Shown one piece after another: positions 13,857 to 22,468 of a stretch of 24,075 bases of DNA. A model generated the notes under the pieces. That model made no database searches. It was not told the origin of the DNA and was given only the letters and a program-made list of their open reading frames with translations. Position numbers and translations under genes: made by a program. Numbering within the stretch: the first letter of the stretch is position 1; each line of letters opens with the position of its first letter. This DNA comes from a virus, in IMG/VR virus record IMGVR_UViG_3300009788_000297, positions 1-24,075 of that record; one strand, given 5' to 3'.

Positions 13857-14771
13857 ATGCTCGAACGCGACAAAATGAGGGCGGCCAGTCAGACGTTCCG
13901 CTTGATCTTCAAGCGCTCGCTCCAGAACAGCAATCTGCCGAAGCACGTCCAGGACGCGATGTTGCTGGCCGAGGAGTTCAGCACCACCGCATTCGTTTCC
14001 AAGATGCGCTGGTGGACCTCGGCGCCGATCATGCGCCACTGGCTCGGGCCACGCGTCCATCGCGAGCTCGAGGCCGAGGGCTTCGACGTGACGCTCAAGC
14101 CGTTCGAGTCGACCGTCGACGTCAAGCGCGATGACATCATGTTCGACCTTCTGGCGGGCTACACCAAGGGCATCCAGCAGATGGCCCGCGAGGTCATGCT
14201 GCTGACCTACCGCCGGATCCTCGAAGTCATCATGGACGGCTTCGCCGGCGCCACCTACCTGTGCTTCGACGGTGAGCCGCTGTTCGACGACTCGCACACG
14301 TTCGGCGACAACAAGAGCAATCTGGTGCTCGATGTCGCCGGGACCGCGCTCGATACGGCCAAGGTGGCGATGGCCGGCTTCACCGATCCGGTCACCGGCG
14401 ATCAGCTCGGCATCAGGCCGACGCACCTGTGGCACCACACGGCGCTCTTGCCGACCGTGACGAAGTTGCTCGGCCGCTCGGAGCTGTCGGGCGGCGGGAC
14501 GAACCAGCATTTCGGCACGCTGGCGCCGCTCGAGCTGGACCTCGGCAGCGGAAAGACGGGCTGGTGGGGAATCGCCTCCCTCGGAGCTGGCGAGCCCATG
14601 AAGCCGCTCGCCGTCTTCAAGCACCCGCGCGCCCCAGGCCTGATCGCCGCCGACGCCGAGACGGACAAGCTGAACTTCGAAGAGCGGATCATCGTCTACG
14701 GTACCGAGGCGTGGCGCACGGAATCGTGTGGGATGCCGATGTACATCTGGGGGTCCGACGGCTCCGCGTAA
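13857..14771 (+). CDS. Major capsid protein, Mu T-like
   Basis: This is a 304-residue protein starting at ATG 13857 behind AAGGGAG. It matches the Mu gpT major head family: MRAASQTFRLIFKRSLQ, then WWTSAPIMRHWLGPR, DVKRDDIMFDLL, YLCFDGEPLFDDSHTFG, THLWHHTALLP and a C-terminal ERIIVYGTEAWRTE. It builds the icosahedral shell around the scaffold and should be the most abundant virion protein. A strong terminator directly after it would limit read-through into the lower-copy connector and tail genes. No sign of truncation is seen; the length is typical. Confidence 0.92.
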   Translation: MLERDKMRAASQTFRLIFKRSLQNSNLPKHVQDAMLLAEEFSTTAFVSKMRWWTSAPIMRHWLGPRVHRELEAEGFDVTLKPFESTVDVKRDDIMFDLLAGYTKGIQQMAREVMLLTYRRILEVIMDGFAGATYLCFDGEPLFDDSHTFGDNKSNLVLDVAGTALDTAKVAMAGFTDPVTGDQLGIRPTHLWHHTALLPTVTKLLGRSELSGGGTNQHFGTLAPLELDLGSGKTGWWGIASLGAGEPMKPLAVFKHPRAPGLIAADAETDKLNFEERIIVYGTEAWRTESCGMPMYIWGSDGSA

Positions 14772-14809
14772 TCCGATTCTCAAGGCCGACTGGGCCATAA
14801 CGAGACACC

Positions 14810-14850
14810 GACCCCCGGCCCGGCGCATGCCTAGCCGGGGGTCACTTTTT
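14810..14850 (+). terminator. Intrinsic terminator after the capsid gene
   Basis: GACCCCCGGC (14810-14819) pairs with GCCGGGGGTC (14834-14843), followed by AC and five T residues. The next gene's ribosome site begins right after it with no obvious new promoter, so partial read-through is expected. Confidence 0.85.
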
Positions 14851-14861
14851 GAGGGGAACCG

Positions 14862-15311
14862 ATGCCGTACACGACGCGCGCCGAAGTTGAAAAGAGGATC
14901 CCGGCACAGCTCGTGTTGGATCTGGTGGACGACGACGCTACGGGGACCTTCGACGCCACGAACGAAGCGCGCTTTGACGAGTGCGAGCAAACGGCCTCAG
15001 AGGAGATCGACTCCTATCTACAGGTGGTCTACGCGGTCCCGATCTCGCCCACCCCGGGGATCATCTCGCCGATCGCTGTCGACCTCACGACCTACTACCT
15101 GCATTGGCGCCGGGCTCATCAGTTCGGGATGCCGGACGACATTGTCGAAGCCTACAAGATGCGGATCAAGCAGCTCGAGCGCATCTCCAGCGGCAAGCAG
15201 AAGCTTGGCCAGACGACCGAAAGCCCGGCCTCGGAGAACACCCTTGCGGTATCGGACGGGCCGGCCCAGATGTTCACTGGCGGGCCGACGGGAACGCTGC
15301 GAGACTTCTAG
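14862..15311 (+). CDS. Mu gp36-like (DUF1320) connector protein
   Basis: This is a 149-residue protein. ATG 14862 has GAGGGG five bases upstream. The start PYTTRAEVEKRIPAQLVLDLVDD and the helical ARFDECEQTASEEIDSYLQVVYAVPIS are typical of the Mu gp36/DUF1320 family, as are the later AVDLTTYYLHWRRA and the polar C-terminal tail. These proteins are taken to be head-tail connector or completion components, placed between capsid and tail genes as here. It lies immediately after the capsid terminator, so it should be expressed at a lower level than the capsid. Confidence 0.85.
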   Translation: MPYTTRAEVEKRIPAQLVLDLVDDDATGTFDATNEARFDECEQTASEEIDSYLQVVYAVPISPTPGIISPIAVDLTTYYLHWRRAHQFGMPDDIVEAYKMRIKQLERISSGKQKLGQTTESPASENTLAVSDGPAQMFTGGPTGTLRDF

Positions 15312-15313
15312 GC

Positions 15314-15736
15314 ATGGCCGACAACATCAAACTGGACGCAACGCGGATGCTCGCAGCCCTTCAAGAGGGCCAGCGCCGAGCTGCGAACCTTCGCCCGGCA
15401 TACGAGGTCATCGGAAATGATTTCGTGGTCAGCGCGCAAGAGAACTTCGACAGCGGCGGGCGCCCGCGCTGGGCACGGCTCATGAAGTCCACGATCGCCC
15501 AGAAGGTCAGGATCGGGAAGAACAACGGCCCCCTGAAGCGTTCGAACCGAATGCGAAACGCTGTGCACTATCGAGCGGGCCAGACTTTCGTGCGCTGGGG
15601 AACGACCGTGCGCTATGCCGTCTTTCATCAAAAGGGCAAGGACCGGATGCACCGTGACTTTCTGACCCCTCAGCCCGAAGACATGGACGAAGCGGCAGAT
15701 ACCGTGCTCGAGCACCTGGCGGAGCCGTTCGCATGA
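15314..15736 (+). CDS. Phage virion morphogenesis protein, Mu gpG/P2 gpS-like
   Basis: This is a 140-residue protein starting at ATG 15314, two bases after the previous stop. The open frame extends upstream but there it overlaps the gp36-like gene. NIKLDATRMLAALQEGQRRA is followed by FVVSAQENFDSGGRPRWARL, then RMRNAVHYRAG, RWGTTVRYAVFHQKG and RDFLTPQPED. These match the tail-completion family of Mu G and P2 S, including the basic W-RL and Y-FHQ-G motifs. The protein is thought to finish the upper end of the tail so that it can join the head. The ribosome site is weak, so translation is probably coupled. Confidence 0.84.
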   Translation: MADNIKLDATRMLAALQEGQRRAANLRPAYEVIGNDFVVSAQENFDSGGRPRWARLMKSTIAQKVRIGKNNGPLKRSNRMRNAVHYRAGQTFVRWGTTVRYAVFHQKGKDRMHRDFLTPQPEDMDEAADTVLEHLAEPFA

Positions 15737-16368
15737 AAGCCGTACACTTCGGCGTCACCCCGGGCACGATCACGGACGCGATCGTTTCTGCGCTCGAGAC
15801 GCTGACCCCAGTCAAGACCGTCAAGCGGATCCAGGACGACGACGAAGCGACGCTCAAGCGCGCTATCGCCACCGGCGCCGGAGGGCCAATGCTGCTGGTC
15901 TTCTACGGCGGCGGCGTCTACGCGCTGGACTCGGCGGGCGAGCAATCTTACGACGACACGCTTGCTTACACCGTCTTCGCGGTCGCTGGACGCTCGAGCG
16001 CACCCGCTGATCGGTGGACAGGCGGTGAGCATGATTCAGATCTCGCGACCGATCCAGGGGTCGAAGAGCTTCAAGACTGGGCGCTTTATCTGAGCATTCG
16101 CGCGGCCGAGGTCACCGGAGCAACCCAGGTCATAGCCCTTCGGCACACCCAAGCGGTACAAATGGAGCCAGGCCGCTGGATAGGCCAGGTGGAATTTACT
16201 GCGCGCCGCGGCGTGGATCTGTATGATGACGCAGTGACGACGACACTGGTAACACTCGGCCTCGTCAAGAACCCCAGCGATCCGCCGGATCTTTTCGAGG
16301 GCGACAACGTAACGCCGAAGAGCGACGAGCCGCCAGACACGGCGGGCGGCGTCTTCGAGCTGCCATAG
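15733..16368 (+). CDS. Mu gp37-like (DUF1834) protein
   Basis: This is a 211-residue protein starting at ATG 15733, overlapping the gpG-like gene by ATGA. The N-terminus (TPGTITDAIVSALETLTPVKTVKRIQDDDE) and the later DTLAYTVFAVAGRSSA and WIGQVEFTARRGVDLYDD fit the gp37/DUF1834 family found at this place in Mu-like genomes. It is probably a tail terminator or connector component. The last 40 residues (from about SDPPDLFEG) are an acidic, Pro-rich extension. The assignment leans partly on gene order. Confidence 0.72.
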   Translation: MKAVHFGVTPGTITDAIVSALETLTPVKTVKRIQDDDEATLKRAIATGAGGPMLLVFYGGGVYALDSAGEQSYDDTLAYTVFAVAGRSSAPADRWTGGEHDSDLATDPGVEELQDWALYLSIRAAEVTGATQVIALRHTQAVQMEPGRWIGQVEFTARRGVDLYDDAVTTTLVTLGLVKNPSDPPDLFEGDNVTPKSDEPPDTAGGVFELP

Positions 16369-16380
16369 GAAGGGGCGAGC

Positions 16381-16797
16381 ATGGACAATCTACCGAAGAT
16401 CGGCAGCAGGGTTCTGGTCAAGGCGTGCGCGCTGCCCGACAAGCGCCAGGCGGGTATGGCTCGCGTGCGGCGACCGGGCGGCGGTGGGCGGCGGCATTTC
16501 TTCGAGCACGAAGCCACGCCGATCGTTGTCACGCCCGAGCATCTGAAGATGATGATCAGCGGCAACATCGAGATCACCGACGGGGCCAATCTCCCGCAGC
16601 CAAACCCGGCCCTGCTCGCCAGGATGAAGCGCGAGGCCAGCAGAGACCCCGTAAAGGATCTGCAGGCCGCGATCTCTGGCCAGCTCGTTCCGAAGGTGAT
16701 CCCGGCGCCCGAGAGTGTCACCACCCCGCTGGACGCGCCGCCGTCGCTGTCGGCCGAAACTGACGGCTACTTCGCTGACGACCCCGACGAAGGATAA
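16381..16797 (+). CDS. Small protein at the Mu gp38 position
   Basis: This is a 138-residue protein. ATG 16381 has the strong site GGAAGGGGCGAG close upstream. The first 65 residues (IGSRVLVKACAL, FFEHEATPIVVTPEHLKMMISGNIEI) form a compact beta-rich unit like the short DUF2635/gp38-type proteins that precede the sheath gene in Mu relatives. The rest is a disordered, acidic, Pro-rich tail ending FADDPDEG. Its role is unknown. The family link is by position and weak pattern only. Immediately downstream is the sheath gene with its own ribosome site. Confidence 0.6.
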   Translation: MDNLPKIGSRVLVKACALPDKRQAGMARVRRPGGGGRRHFFEHEATPIVVTPEHLKMMISGNIEITDGANLPQPNPALLARMKREASRDPVKDLQAAISGQLVPKVIPAPESVTTPLDAPPSLSAETDGYFADDPDEG

Positions 16798-16839
16798 CCA
16801 CCGCACCGGCCAGTAGCCGGCAACAGGAGCCCGAGACAC

Positions 16840-18294
16840 ATGGCCGATATCCACTTCGAACAGATCATCGATCAGCTCACCCCGACCACCCAGATCGAAA
16901 CGGACTTCGAGGGCGGGCTCGACTCGCTGGCGTCGGATCGCGTCGAGATCCTGTTGCTGTCTCCGATCATCTCAGGCGCTACCGGCATAGTGGGCCAGGT
17001 CTACGATCTGACCAGCGTCCAGCGCGCGGTCGATCTGTTCGGCACGCTCTCTCGAGGCGTGGCCATGTTGAAGCGGATCTTCAAGATCTTCCCGCGCGCG
17101 AAGGTCTCCGGGATGCCCTACGCCGAGGGCAGCGGAGATGCCACGCTAACGGCAACCTTCGCGGTCGACGCGACAGGGGCCGGCAAGGCTGCGATCTTCG
17201 TGGCGGGACGTAAGGCAGAGATCGCCATCGCAAGCGGCGACGTCATCGCCGACATTACGGCAGCCATGATCGCCGCCGTGAACGCCGTTCCGGATCGCCA
17301 GTGGACGGCAACTGCGAGCACGCCGGGCCTTGTCGTGCTCACCGCGGATTCCGCCGGCGCGGCCGGAAACTCGCTCCGTGTCCGAACGGAGATCACCCCA
17401 GGCATTGGGACCACGCTCGATCAGGGCGGGATCGGCGCCCCCATGGCGAGCGGGACCACTGACGGCGATCCGACGTCGCAGCTCGCAGGCATCACGGCGA
17501 GCCGGTTCGATTTCATCGTGTTGGACACCGACGACGACACGGCCGCGGGAGCTGTCGAAGCACACCAGGAAAGCCAGTCCTTGCCCGCGAACCAGAAGTG
17601 GGGGACCGGCATCCATGCCAGCGTGGCCAACGACTCGGGAGTGCAGACCGACGCGCAGAACCGCGACTCTTACCGGATGGAAGTCATCCACCAGGAAGAA
17701 AGCGTGTGGCCGCTCTGGGAGCTGGCCGCGATGCTCGCCGCCGTCGAAGCAAAGAAGGGGATCAAGTTCTCGGTCGCCGGCGAGAAGATCGACGGGCTGC
17801 CGCCCGTGGTCGACTCGACGAAGCGGATCGCCGAGAACCAGATCGAGCTCAACCTCGAAGAGGGCGTCACCCCGATCGCCATCGACTCGGCGACGGGCGT
17901 TTCGTCCATCGTGCGCAACGTCACCACGCGCCAGACGGTGCCGATCGCTTTCCGCGATACGCGAATCATCAAGATCTCCGACTTCACAGACGAATCGATC
18001 ATCGCCGGTTTCGACAAGTTCAAGTCCGCCCTGCTCAAGACCGAAAGCCCGAGCGCATCGCCCGACACCCTTACCCCGGAGCTGTCGACGGCGACGCTCA
18101 ACGGGATCTTGCTCGAGCTGGACGCCCAGGATTATCTGCAGGGCGTGAAGAAGGCGATCAAGGCGGGGAGCAACTTCTCACAGATCAACAGCGGAAACCC
18201 CGACCGGATCGATCACGGGTTCGAGTTCTTCCCGACCCGCACCGCGCACCAGAAGGCGTTCCGAAAGACCTACGTCGACAGGGCTACATCATAG
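16840..18294 (+). CDS. Tail sheath protein, Mu L-like
   Basis: This is a 484-residue protein starting at ATG 16840 behind CAGGAG. It matches contractile tail sheath proteins. The N-terminal barrel contains DRVEILLLSPIISGATG. A large middle domain (about residues 100-240) includes TPGLVVLTADSAGAAGNSL and FDFIVLDTDDDTAAG. The C-terminus has FRDTRIIKISDFTDESII, then GILLELDAQDYLQ and the final DHGFEFFPTRTAHQ. Sheath subunits stack on the tube and contract at injection. Its presence shows the phage is a myovirus. It is followed by the tube gene, as expected. Confidence 0.92.
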   Translation: MADIHFEQIIDQLTPTTQIETDFEGGLDSLASDRVEILLLSPIISGATGIVGQVYDLTSVQRAVDLFGTLSRGVAMLKRIFKIFPRAKVSGMPYAEGSGDATLTATFAVDATGAGKAAIFVAGRKAEIAIASGDVIADITAAMIAAVNAVPDRQWTATASTPGLVVLTADSAGAAGNSLRVRTEITPGIGTTLDQGGIGAPMASGTTDGDPTSQLAGITASRFDFIVLDTDDDTAAGAVEAHQESQSLPANQKWGTGIHASVANDSGVQTDAQNRDSYRMEVIHQEESVWPLWELAAMLAAVEAKKGIKFSVAGEKIDGLPPVVDSTKRIAENQIELNLEEGVTPIAIDSATGVSSIVRNVTTRQTVPIAFRDTRIIKISDFTDESIIAGFDKFKSALLKTESPSASPDTLTPELSTATLNGILLELDAQDYLQGVKKAIKAGSNFSQINSGNPDRIDHGFEFFPTRTAHQKAFRKTYVDRATS

Positions 18295-18350
18295 CGAGCT
18301 AGCGCGCACCGGGCAGGACCCGCAACCGCACCCCGACAGGAGCAAGAGAC

Positions 18351-18737
18351 ATGGCCACCGGCGACCCAATCAGCAGAGCCTTCGTGAACGTCAACGGCAA
18401 GACCGCCGTTGCCGAGTCGGTGGAGATCGATCCCGACGACAGCACCGAATTCGTCGAAGGCATGACCGAGGACAACGAACCGCTCGGCGTCAGCCACGGC
18501 AACATGAAGACCACGATCACGCTCGAGATCCCCATGCGGGAAGGCGACTCCGCAGACATCGACTGGGAGGATCTCCAAGAGACGAAGGAAAACGTGATCA
18601 CAACTGTCCGTTTCCGAAACGGCCGCACGCACACCTACCAGAAGGGCGTTGTCGCCAAGGCGCCCAACTCGGCCAGCACCGGCGAGAAGGCATCGCGCTC
18701 GATCGAGCTCATGGTCTGGCGTCGGGCGATCTCCTGA
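18351..18737 (+). CDS. Tail tube protein, Mu M-like
   Basis: This is a 128-residue protein starting at ATG 18351 behind CAGGAGC. ISRAFVNVNGKTAVAESVEID is followed by DNEPLGVSHGNMKTTITLEIPM, then WEDLQETKENVITTVRFRNGRTHTYQKG and a final SIELMVWRRAIS. These fit the small Mu-like tail tube family. It polymerises into the inner tube around the tape measure. Its leader resembles the sheath leader. The length is normal. Confidence 0.88.
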   Translation: MATGDPISRAFVNVNGKTAVAESVEIDPDDSTEFVEGMTEDNEPLGVSHGNMKTTITLEIPMREGDSADIDWEDLQETKENVITTVRFRNGRTHTYQKGVVAKAPNSASTGEKASRSIELMVWRRAIS

Positions 18738-18741
18738 TCGT

Positions 18742-19308
18742 GTGGACGTTCGCGCCGTCAAGCTCGCCCTTCCGATAGAGGTCCCCTGGCAGACCGCCGA
18801 GGGCCTCAGGCATCTTTCTCTTTATCCACTATCCGACGCCGCTGTTGACGCCGCTGGCGTGACAGAGGACCAAGTAGCCGCCGGCCTGTCCGAATACCGC
18901 GCCGTGGTTGAAATCGTCGCCGCGTCGCTTCGGGTCGATCCCAGAAAGCTGGGCGCCAGCGTTACCCCCGTGGCCCTTCGTTGCCTCTATCAATGGTGGC
19001 TCGTCGTCCAGCGTAGGGCGTGGCCGTCGCCTGAAGATCTTTCGCGCTGGGTTCGAAAGGGGGTCATCGATCACCCTGGCGCAATGTCCGATGCCGTGCT
19101 GGCGATGCAGGCCGACGACGCCTCTACTTTTTACGGGAGCGCAGCAATCGATCTCACGCGCGGGCAAGTGTCGTATTTCGTTTCGCTTCGAAGCGCATGG
19201 CAAGAGTGGTACGGTGGCGACAAGGTAAAGACGCCGACAGACGACTTTCTCGATGAAGACAGGGAGGCAAGGCTACAGTGGCAGATGATAGAACGATCGA
19301 CAGACTGA
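18742..19308 (+). CDS. Tail assembly chaperone-like protein
   Basis: This is a 188-residue protein starting at GTG 18742, five bases after the tube stop. The frame is open further upstream but only inside the tube gene. The start VRAVKLALPIEVPWQTAEGLRHLSLYPLS resembles Mu gp41-type tail assembly chaperones, which begin with a short beta hairpin and a layout like this one. The rest is helical (SEYRAVVEIVAASLRVDP, then LYQWWLVVQRRAW). Such proteins coat the tape measure while the tube forms. There is no ribosome site; it is probably coupled to the tube gene. The call is supported by position between tube and tape measure. Confidence 0.66.
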   Translation: MDVRAVKLALPIEVPWQTAEGLRHLSLYPLSDAAVDAAGVTEDQVAAGLSEYRAVVEIVAASLRVDPRKLGASVTPVALRCLYQWWLVVQRRAWPSPEDLSRWVRKGVIDHPGAMSDAVLAMQADDASTFYGSAAIDLTRGQVSYFVSLRSAWQEWYGGDKVKTPTDDFLDEDREARLQWQMIERSTD

Positions 19309-19703
19309 AGCCCCAGGGCGCGCGAGACGTTCGGCAAGTCAAGTGGCCCGGCGGCACCGACGAGGTCGGCGTGATGATGCTCATGTGCGAGGACTTCCAA
19401 GACTCGCTCGTGGCTGCGCGTGACCGCCTTCGGAAGCGCTCCCAGGATCTGGGTCTGCTCTTCAACGCTGAGATGCTTCAGGATGAGGAGCAGGTCCAGG
19501 CTTGCTACCTGATGCTGCTCGAGCCGAAAGCGACGAGTCCGGAGGGCCGGCTCTTCAAGAGCGCCAACGAAGTTCGAAGCCGCGTGACCCCCGAAGAGCG
19601 CGCATACTTCACCCGCTGGCATGTCTACTTTCAAGAGAAGCTCGAGGAAGGTTTCGAGTTCCCGCCCGACGAGGGACTCGAGCTCCCGCCCGACGAGGGA
19701 TAG
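19278..19703 (+). CDS. Second tail assembly chaperone-like protein
   Basis: This is a 141-residue protein starting at GTG 19278. It overlaps the previous gene by 31 bases in the minus-one frame and has AGGGAGG and AAGG just upstream, so an ordinary start is likely. It is charged and helical (EDFQDSLVAARDRLRKRSQDLG, then QVQACYLMLLEP). It ends in two copies of an eight-residue unit (FEFPPDEG, LELPPDEG) encoded by a 24-base tandem repeat at 19653-19700. In many phages the two chaperone genes overlap and a frameshift links them. Here I see no clean slippery heptamer. The function is inferred from position. Confidence 0.62.
   Translation: MADDRTIDRLKPQGARDVRQVKWPGGTDEVGVMMLMCEDFQDSLVAARDRLRKRSQDLGLLFNAEMLQDEEQVQACYLMLLEPKATSPEGRLFKSANEVRSRVTPEERAYFTRWHVYFQEKLEEGFEFPPDEGLELPPDEG
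19653..19700 (+). repeat. 24-base tandem duplication at a gene end
   Basis: Two near-identical 24-base units encode FEFPPDEG and LELPPDEG at the C-terminus of the chaperone-like protein. This is a recent small duplication. Confidence 0.8.
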
Positions 19704-19706
19704 GCC

Positions 19707-21590
19707 ATGGCTCAACGCGGCGTTTTTCTAAGGCTAGGTGCAACCGGCGCAAAGGGCGTCGGTCGGGCCTTGAAGAATGTCGACAAGAGGCTAACCGGCA
19801 TCGGGCGCACGTCGAAGAAGACGTCTTCGGAGATGCGCCGATCGTTCGCTGGCATGAAGTCTAGCGCCCGCGGCCTCTTTGCCCTGCTCGCCGGTGGCGG
19901 AATTGTGGCGGGGACAAAGAAGATCATCTCGTATCAGAAGCGTCTCGGCGAGCTCCAGGGGAAAATGCGCGCTTCGACCGCGGACATGGTGAAGCTAGAC
20001 AATGAGATCCGGGCCGTTTCGACGTCGCTCAACCTGAACAAGGATGCCGGGCTCGAGGCAATCGAGGTTTACCAGGATCTCGGCGGCCACACTGAAGCCG
20101 CCATGCGGACCTTCGCCGAAATGTCTCGCATCGCCAAGGCGACCGGCGCCGAGCAGAAGAACCTGGCCCAGGTTCAGGGCCGCTTGTTCGAGCAGGGATT
20201 TACTGGGGCCGAAACGATCAAGGCGCTCCGGATCCTCTCCGAGCAGGCCGACGCCGGAACCATCGCCATGAACGGCCTCGACAAAGAGATCGGCGCGCTG
20301 GTCGGCACGGCCTCGAAGATGGGTAAGGCATTCGAGGGCGTTGAGGGCGTGGCCAAGGTCGGCCGCCTGGTTCAACTCGCCGGCGGGTTCGCGAAGGGGC
20401 CAGAGGATGCGCGAACCGCCGTGCTCGCTCTGTTTCGTGACCTCAGCAAATCAGCGGCGAAGCTCGGCAAGGGCAAGGACAAGATCAACGTCTTTGACGA
20501 GACGGGCATGCGCGACACCGAGACCCTGATGGCGCAGATTCTGAAGCGCACAAAGGGCAAGGTCGAAGGCAAGAACGGGCTCTCGAGCATCTTCACCGAG
20601 GAAAGCCAGAAGCTAGCCCTGGCGTTCAAGGGCGCCTTTGACTTCGATACTGGCAAGTTCAAGGCCGGTAGCTCTATCGGTCGCACGAGAAAGGCGACCG
20701 GGACGCGCGCCGGCACAGAGAGGCAACTCGCGCTGGTCCGCGGCGGCATCAGCAAAGAGGCCGAAGATCTTGAAGGCGCGCTGCGAAAGCTCGGCAATGC
20801 GGTCGACGTTGCCGCTACCGACATCTTCAAGCGCATCGTGAAGAGCCCCGCCGCTGCTTCAGGTCTTGCCGTCGCTGGAATCGCTGCAGCGAAGATCGGG
20901 CCGAAGATCTTGGGTGGCCTGCTGGGCTTCATCACGAAGGCGCGGGGGGGCGCTGGCGCCGCGCCGGGCGTTGGTGGCGCTGGCGGCGTGACACCCGTCT
21001 TCGTGGTCAACCTCCCCGGGGCGAACGCATTCCAGGCCGCCGGCTTCGGCCTCGGTCCAGGCGGAGCGGGCGCTGGCGGCGCTGGAGCAAAGAAGGGCTT
21101 CGGCGGGCTGCTGACCGCGACAAGCAAGACCGGCAAGGCGCTGCAGGCAACCGGCATCATCGGCATGTTTGCCGGTGTCGCGACGGCTGGATTCCAGTTC
21201 GGCTCGATGCTCGACAACCTTCTAGGGCTCTCCGACAAGGTCTCTGATGCGCTCGTAGGGTTCAACAAGCGGGCCGCAGACGAGCGGGTGAAGAAGTTCA
21301 CCAAGCAGATCGGAGAGGGCGCAGTGGTCAGCCAGGCGCGCGAGCTCGCCCAGCTCGCGAAGTCCGGGGTCAAGACCGTGGAGACGCGCGGCGGCGAGAA
21401 GGTGGCCCTGAACGAAGAGAACATCAGGAAGATCCTCGCCACCCAGGGCGCCGCGCAAGGGCTCTCGCCTGAAGCCATGAAGGCGCTCGGCGGCGCGATC
21501 ACCGACGCTCTCAAGGGCGCCATCGTGATCAAGCCCGCCGGCGGCGTGGACAAAGTAGAGGTGGAGATCGGAAGGGGGCCCGCAAGATGA
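19707..21590 (+). CDS. Tail tape measure protein
   Basis: This is a 627-residue protein starting at ATG 19707, with GAGGG about seven bases upstream. It is the longest tail gene after the chaperones. It is mainly long helices (VGRALKNVDKRLTGIG, then NEIRAVSTSLNLNKDAGLEAIEVY, and later GGISKEAEDLEGALRKLG). It also holds two hydrophobic stretches, at about residues 380-405 (AAASGLAVAGIAAAKIG) and 470-500 (GIIGMFAGVATAGFQFG), separated by a Gly/Ala-rich region. This is the classic tape measure plan: it sets tail length, and the hydrophobic parts enter the host membrane at injection. At the usual 1.5 angstroms per residue the tail would be about 95 nm. Confidence 0.88.
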   Translation: MAQRGVFLRLGATGAKGVGRALKNVDKRLTGIGRTSKKTSSEMRRSFAGMKSSARGLFALLAGGGIVAGTKKIISYQKRLGELQGKMRASTADMVKLDNEIRAVSTSLNLNKDAGLEAIEVYQDLGGHTEAAMRTFAEMSRIAKATGAEQKNLAQVQGRLFEQGFTGAETIKALRILSEQADAGTIAMNGLDKEIGALVGTASKMGKAFEGVEGVAKVGRLVQLAGGFAKGPEDARTAVLALFRDLSKSAAKLGKGKDKINVFDETGMRDTETLMAQILKRTKGKVEGKNGLSSIFTEESQKLALAFKGAFDFDTGKFKAGSSIGRTRKATGTRAGTERQLALVRGGISKEAEDLEGALRKLGNAVDVAATDIFKRIVKSPAAASGLAVAGIAAAKIGPKILGGLLGFITKARGGAGAAPGVGGAGGVTPVFVVNLPGANAFQAAGFGLGPGGAGAGGAGAKKGFGGLLTATSKTGKALQATGIIGMFAGVATAGFQFGSMLDNLLGLSDKVSDALVGFNKRAADERVKKFTKQIGEGAVVSQARELAQLAKSGVKTVETRGGEKVALNEENIRKILATQGAAQGLSPEAMKALGGAITDALKGAIVIKPAGGVDKVEVEIGRGPAR

Positions 21591-22468
21591 GTGAATGGGC
21601 AAACCTGGTTCCCGTGATCTTCGGCGGCGTGCAGTTCCACGTCCAGTCGACCGACGACACCTTCGACAAGCGACGATGGGGCCGCTACCCGATCCCGTAT
21701 CGCGATGGCGAAGAGTTCGAAGACCTCGGCCGCGAGGCCCGCAGCACGCGCGTTTCTGCCATCTTCATCGGAGACGGCTACCTCGGCCGCCTAGACGCGC
21801 TTCGGAACGTCGTCGCCAACGGTGAGGCCGAAAGCTTCACGCATCCGCTGCTTGGCACCTGGACCGCCAGGGCGTCGATCGATTCCGTTCGGCACGAGCA
21901 CAGCGCGCGGGACATGGCCACGGTAGAGCTCGAGATCGTCGAGGACGGGCTAGACGCGGAGCCCGGGAAGATCCAAACAGTAACAACGCTCAAGAACGAT
22001 CTGACATCGCTCACCGAAGACGTCGAGGCTGCAATAGCAGCGCTGCCCGACGCGCCGAATTCAACCGCTGTCGAAGATGCAGCAGACGACGCAAACGCCG
22101 CGGCGCTCGACATGGTCGCCAACGTCGAGGACGACAGCGGCACGGCCGACGTCTTTGCCGATCGCGTGCGCCAGAAGTCCAGTGACGCGATCGTGGTCGC
22201 GCGCCAGAATCACGACGACGTCGAAGCGTACGATCTGACCCGGTCGCTGAGTCTGATCGCATCCGGCGCCAAGCTCCTAGCCGAGTCCGTGTTGAGCGAC
22301 AAGCCGCCGCTTCGAAGCCACGAGGTTGTCGGCGATCTCTCCGTCGCCATGCTTGCGCATATCCTCTATGGGGATTTCTCCAGGGCCGACGAGATCCTCG
22401 ATATGAACGACGTCGAGGATCCGAACCTGATCCCCACCGGAACCGTGCTCCGGGTCTTCACCGAATAG
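21587..22468 (+). CDS. Mu N-like baseplate protein with tail-X/LysM-like end
   Basis: This is a 293-residue protein starting at ATG 21587, overlapping the tape measure stop by ATGA. Residues about 5-120 match the N-terminal domain of the Mu N (DNA circularisation-named) family: FGGVQFHVQSTDD, RWGRYPIPYRDGEEFEDLG, SVSAIFIGDGYLGRLDAL-like and HPLLGTWTARA. An acidic, Ala-rich helical linker follows. The last 50 residues (AMLAHILYGDFSRADEILDMND, then LIPTGTVLRVF) look like the small tail-X/LysM-type domain that is often a separate gene. Mu N is a baseplate component linking tube and hub. The protein is shorter than Mu N, and the end domain may be a fusion. Confidence 0.8.
   Translation: MSEWANLVPVIFGGVQFHVQSTDDTFDKRRWGRYPIPYRDGEEFEDLGREARSTRVSAIFIGDGYLGRLDALRNVVANGEAESFTHPLLGTWTARASIDSVRHEHSARDMATVELEIVEDGLDAEPGKIQTVTTLKNDLTSLTEDVEAAIAALPDAPNSTAVEDAADDANAAALDMVANVEDDSGTADVFADRVRQKSSDAIVVARQNHDDVEAYDLTRSLSLIASGAKLLAESVLSDKPPLRSHEVVGDLSVAMLAHILYGDFSRADEILDMNDVEDPNLIPTGTVLRVFTE

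Noticed and set aside
12783-14990. Very long open minus-strand frame (735 codons) opposite the protease, decoration and capsid genes
   Set aside because: It runs antisense to three well-recognised genes. Its protein is Arg/Gly/Val-rich with no motif, typical of a shadow frame in GC-rich DNA.
16806-16820. Hairpin CCGGC-cagta-GCCGG before the sheath gene as a terminator
   Set aside because: The stem is only five pairs and no T-run follows.
19257-19308. Chaperone frameshift between the two tail assembly genes
   Set aside because: The overlap is minus-one, as in known cases, but no slippery heptamer is seen and the second gene has its own good ribosome site.
20372-21640. Long open minus-strand frame opposite the tape measure gene
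   Set aside because: Pro/Ser/Ala-rich shadow with no ribosome site or motif; the plus-strand tape measure explains the region.
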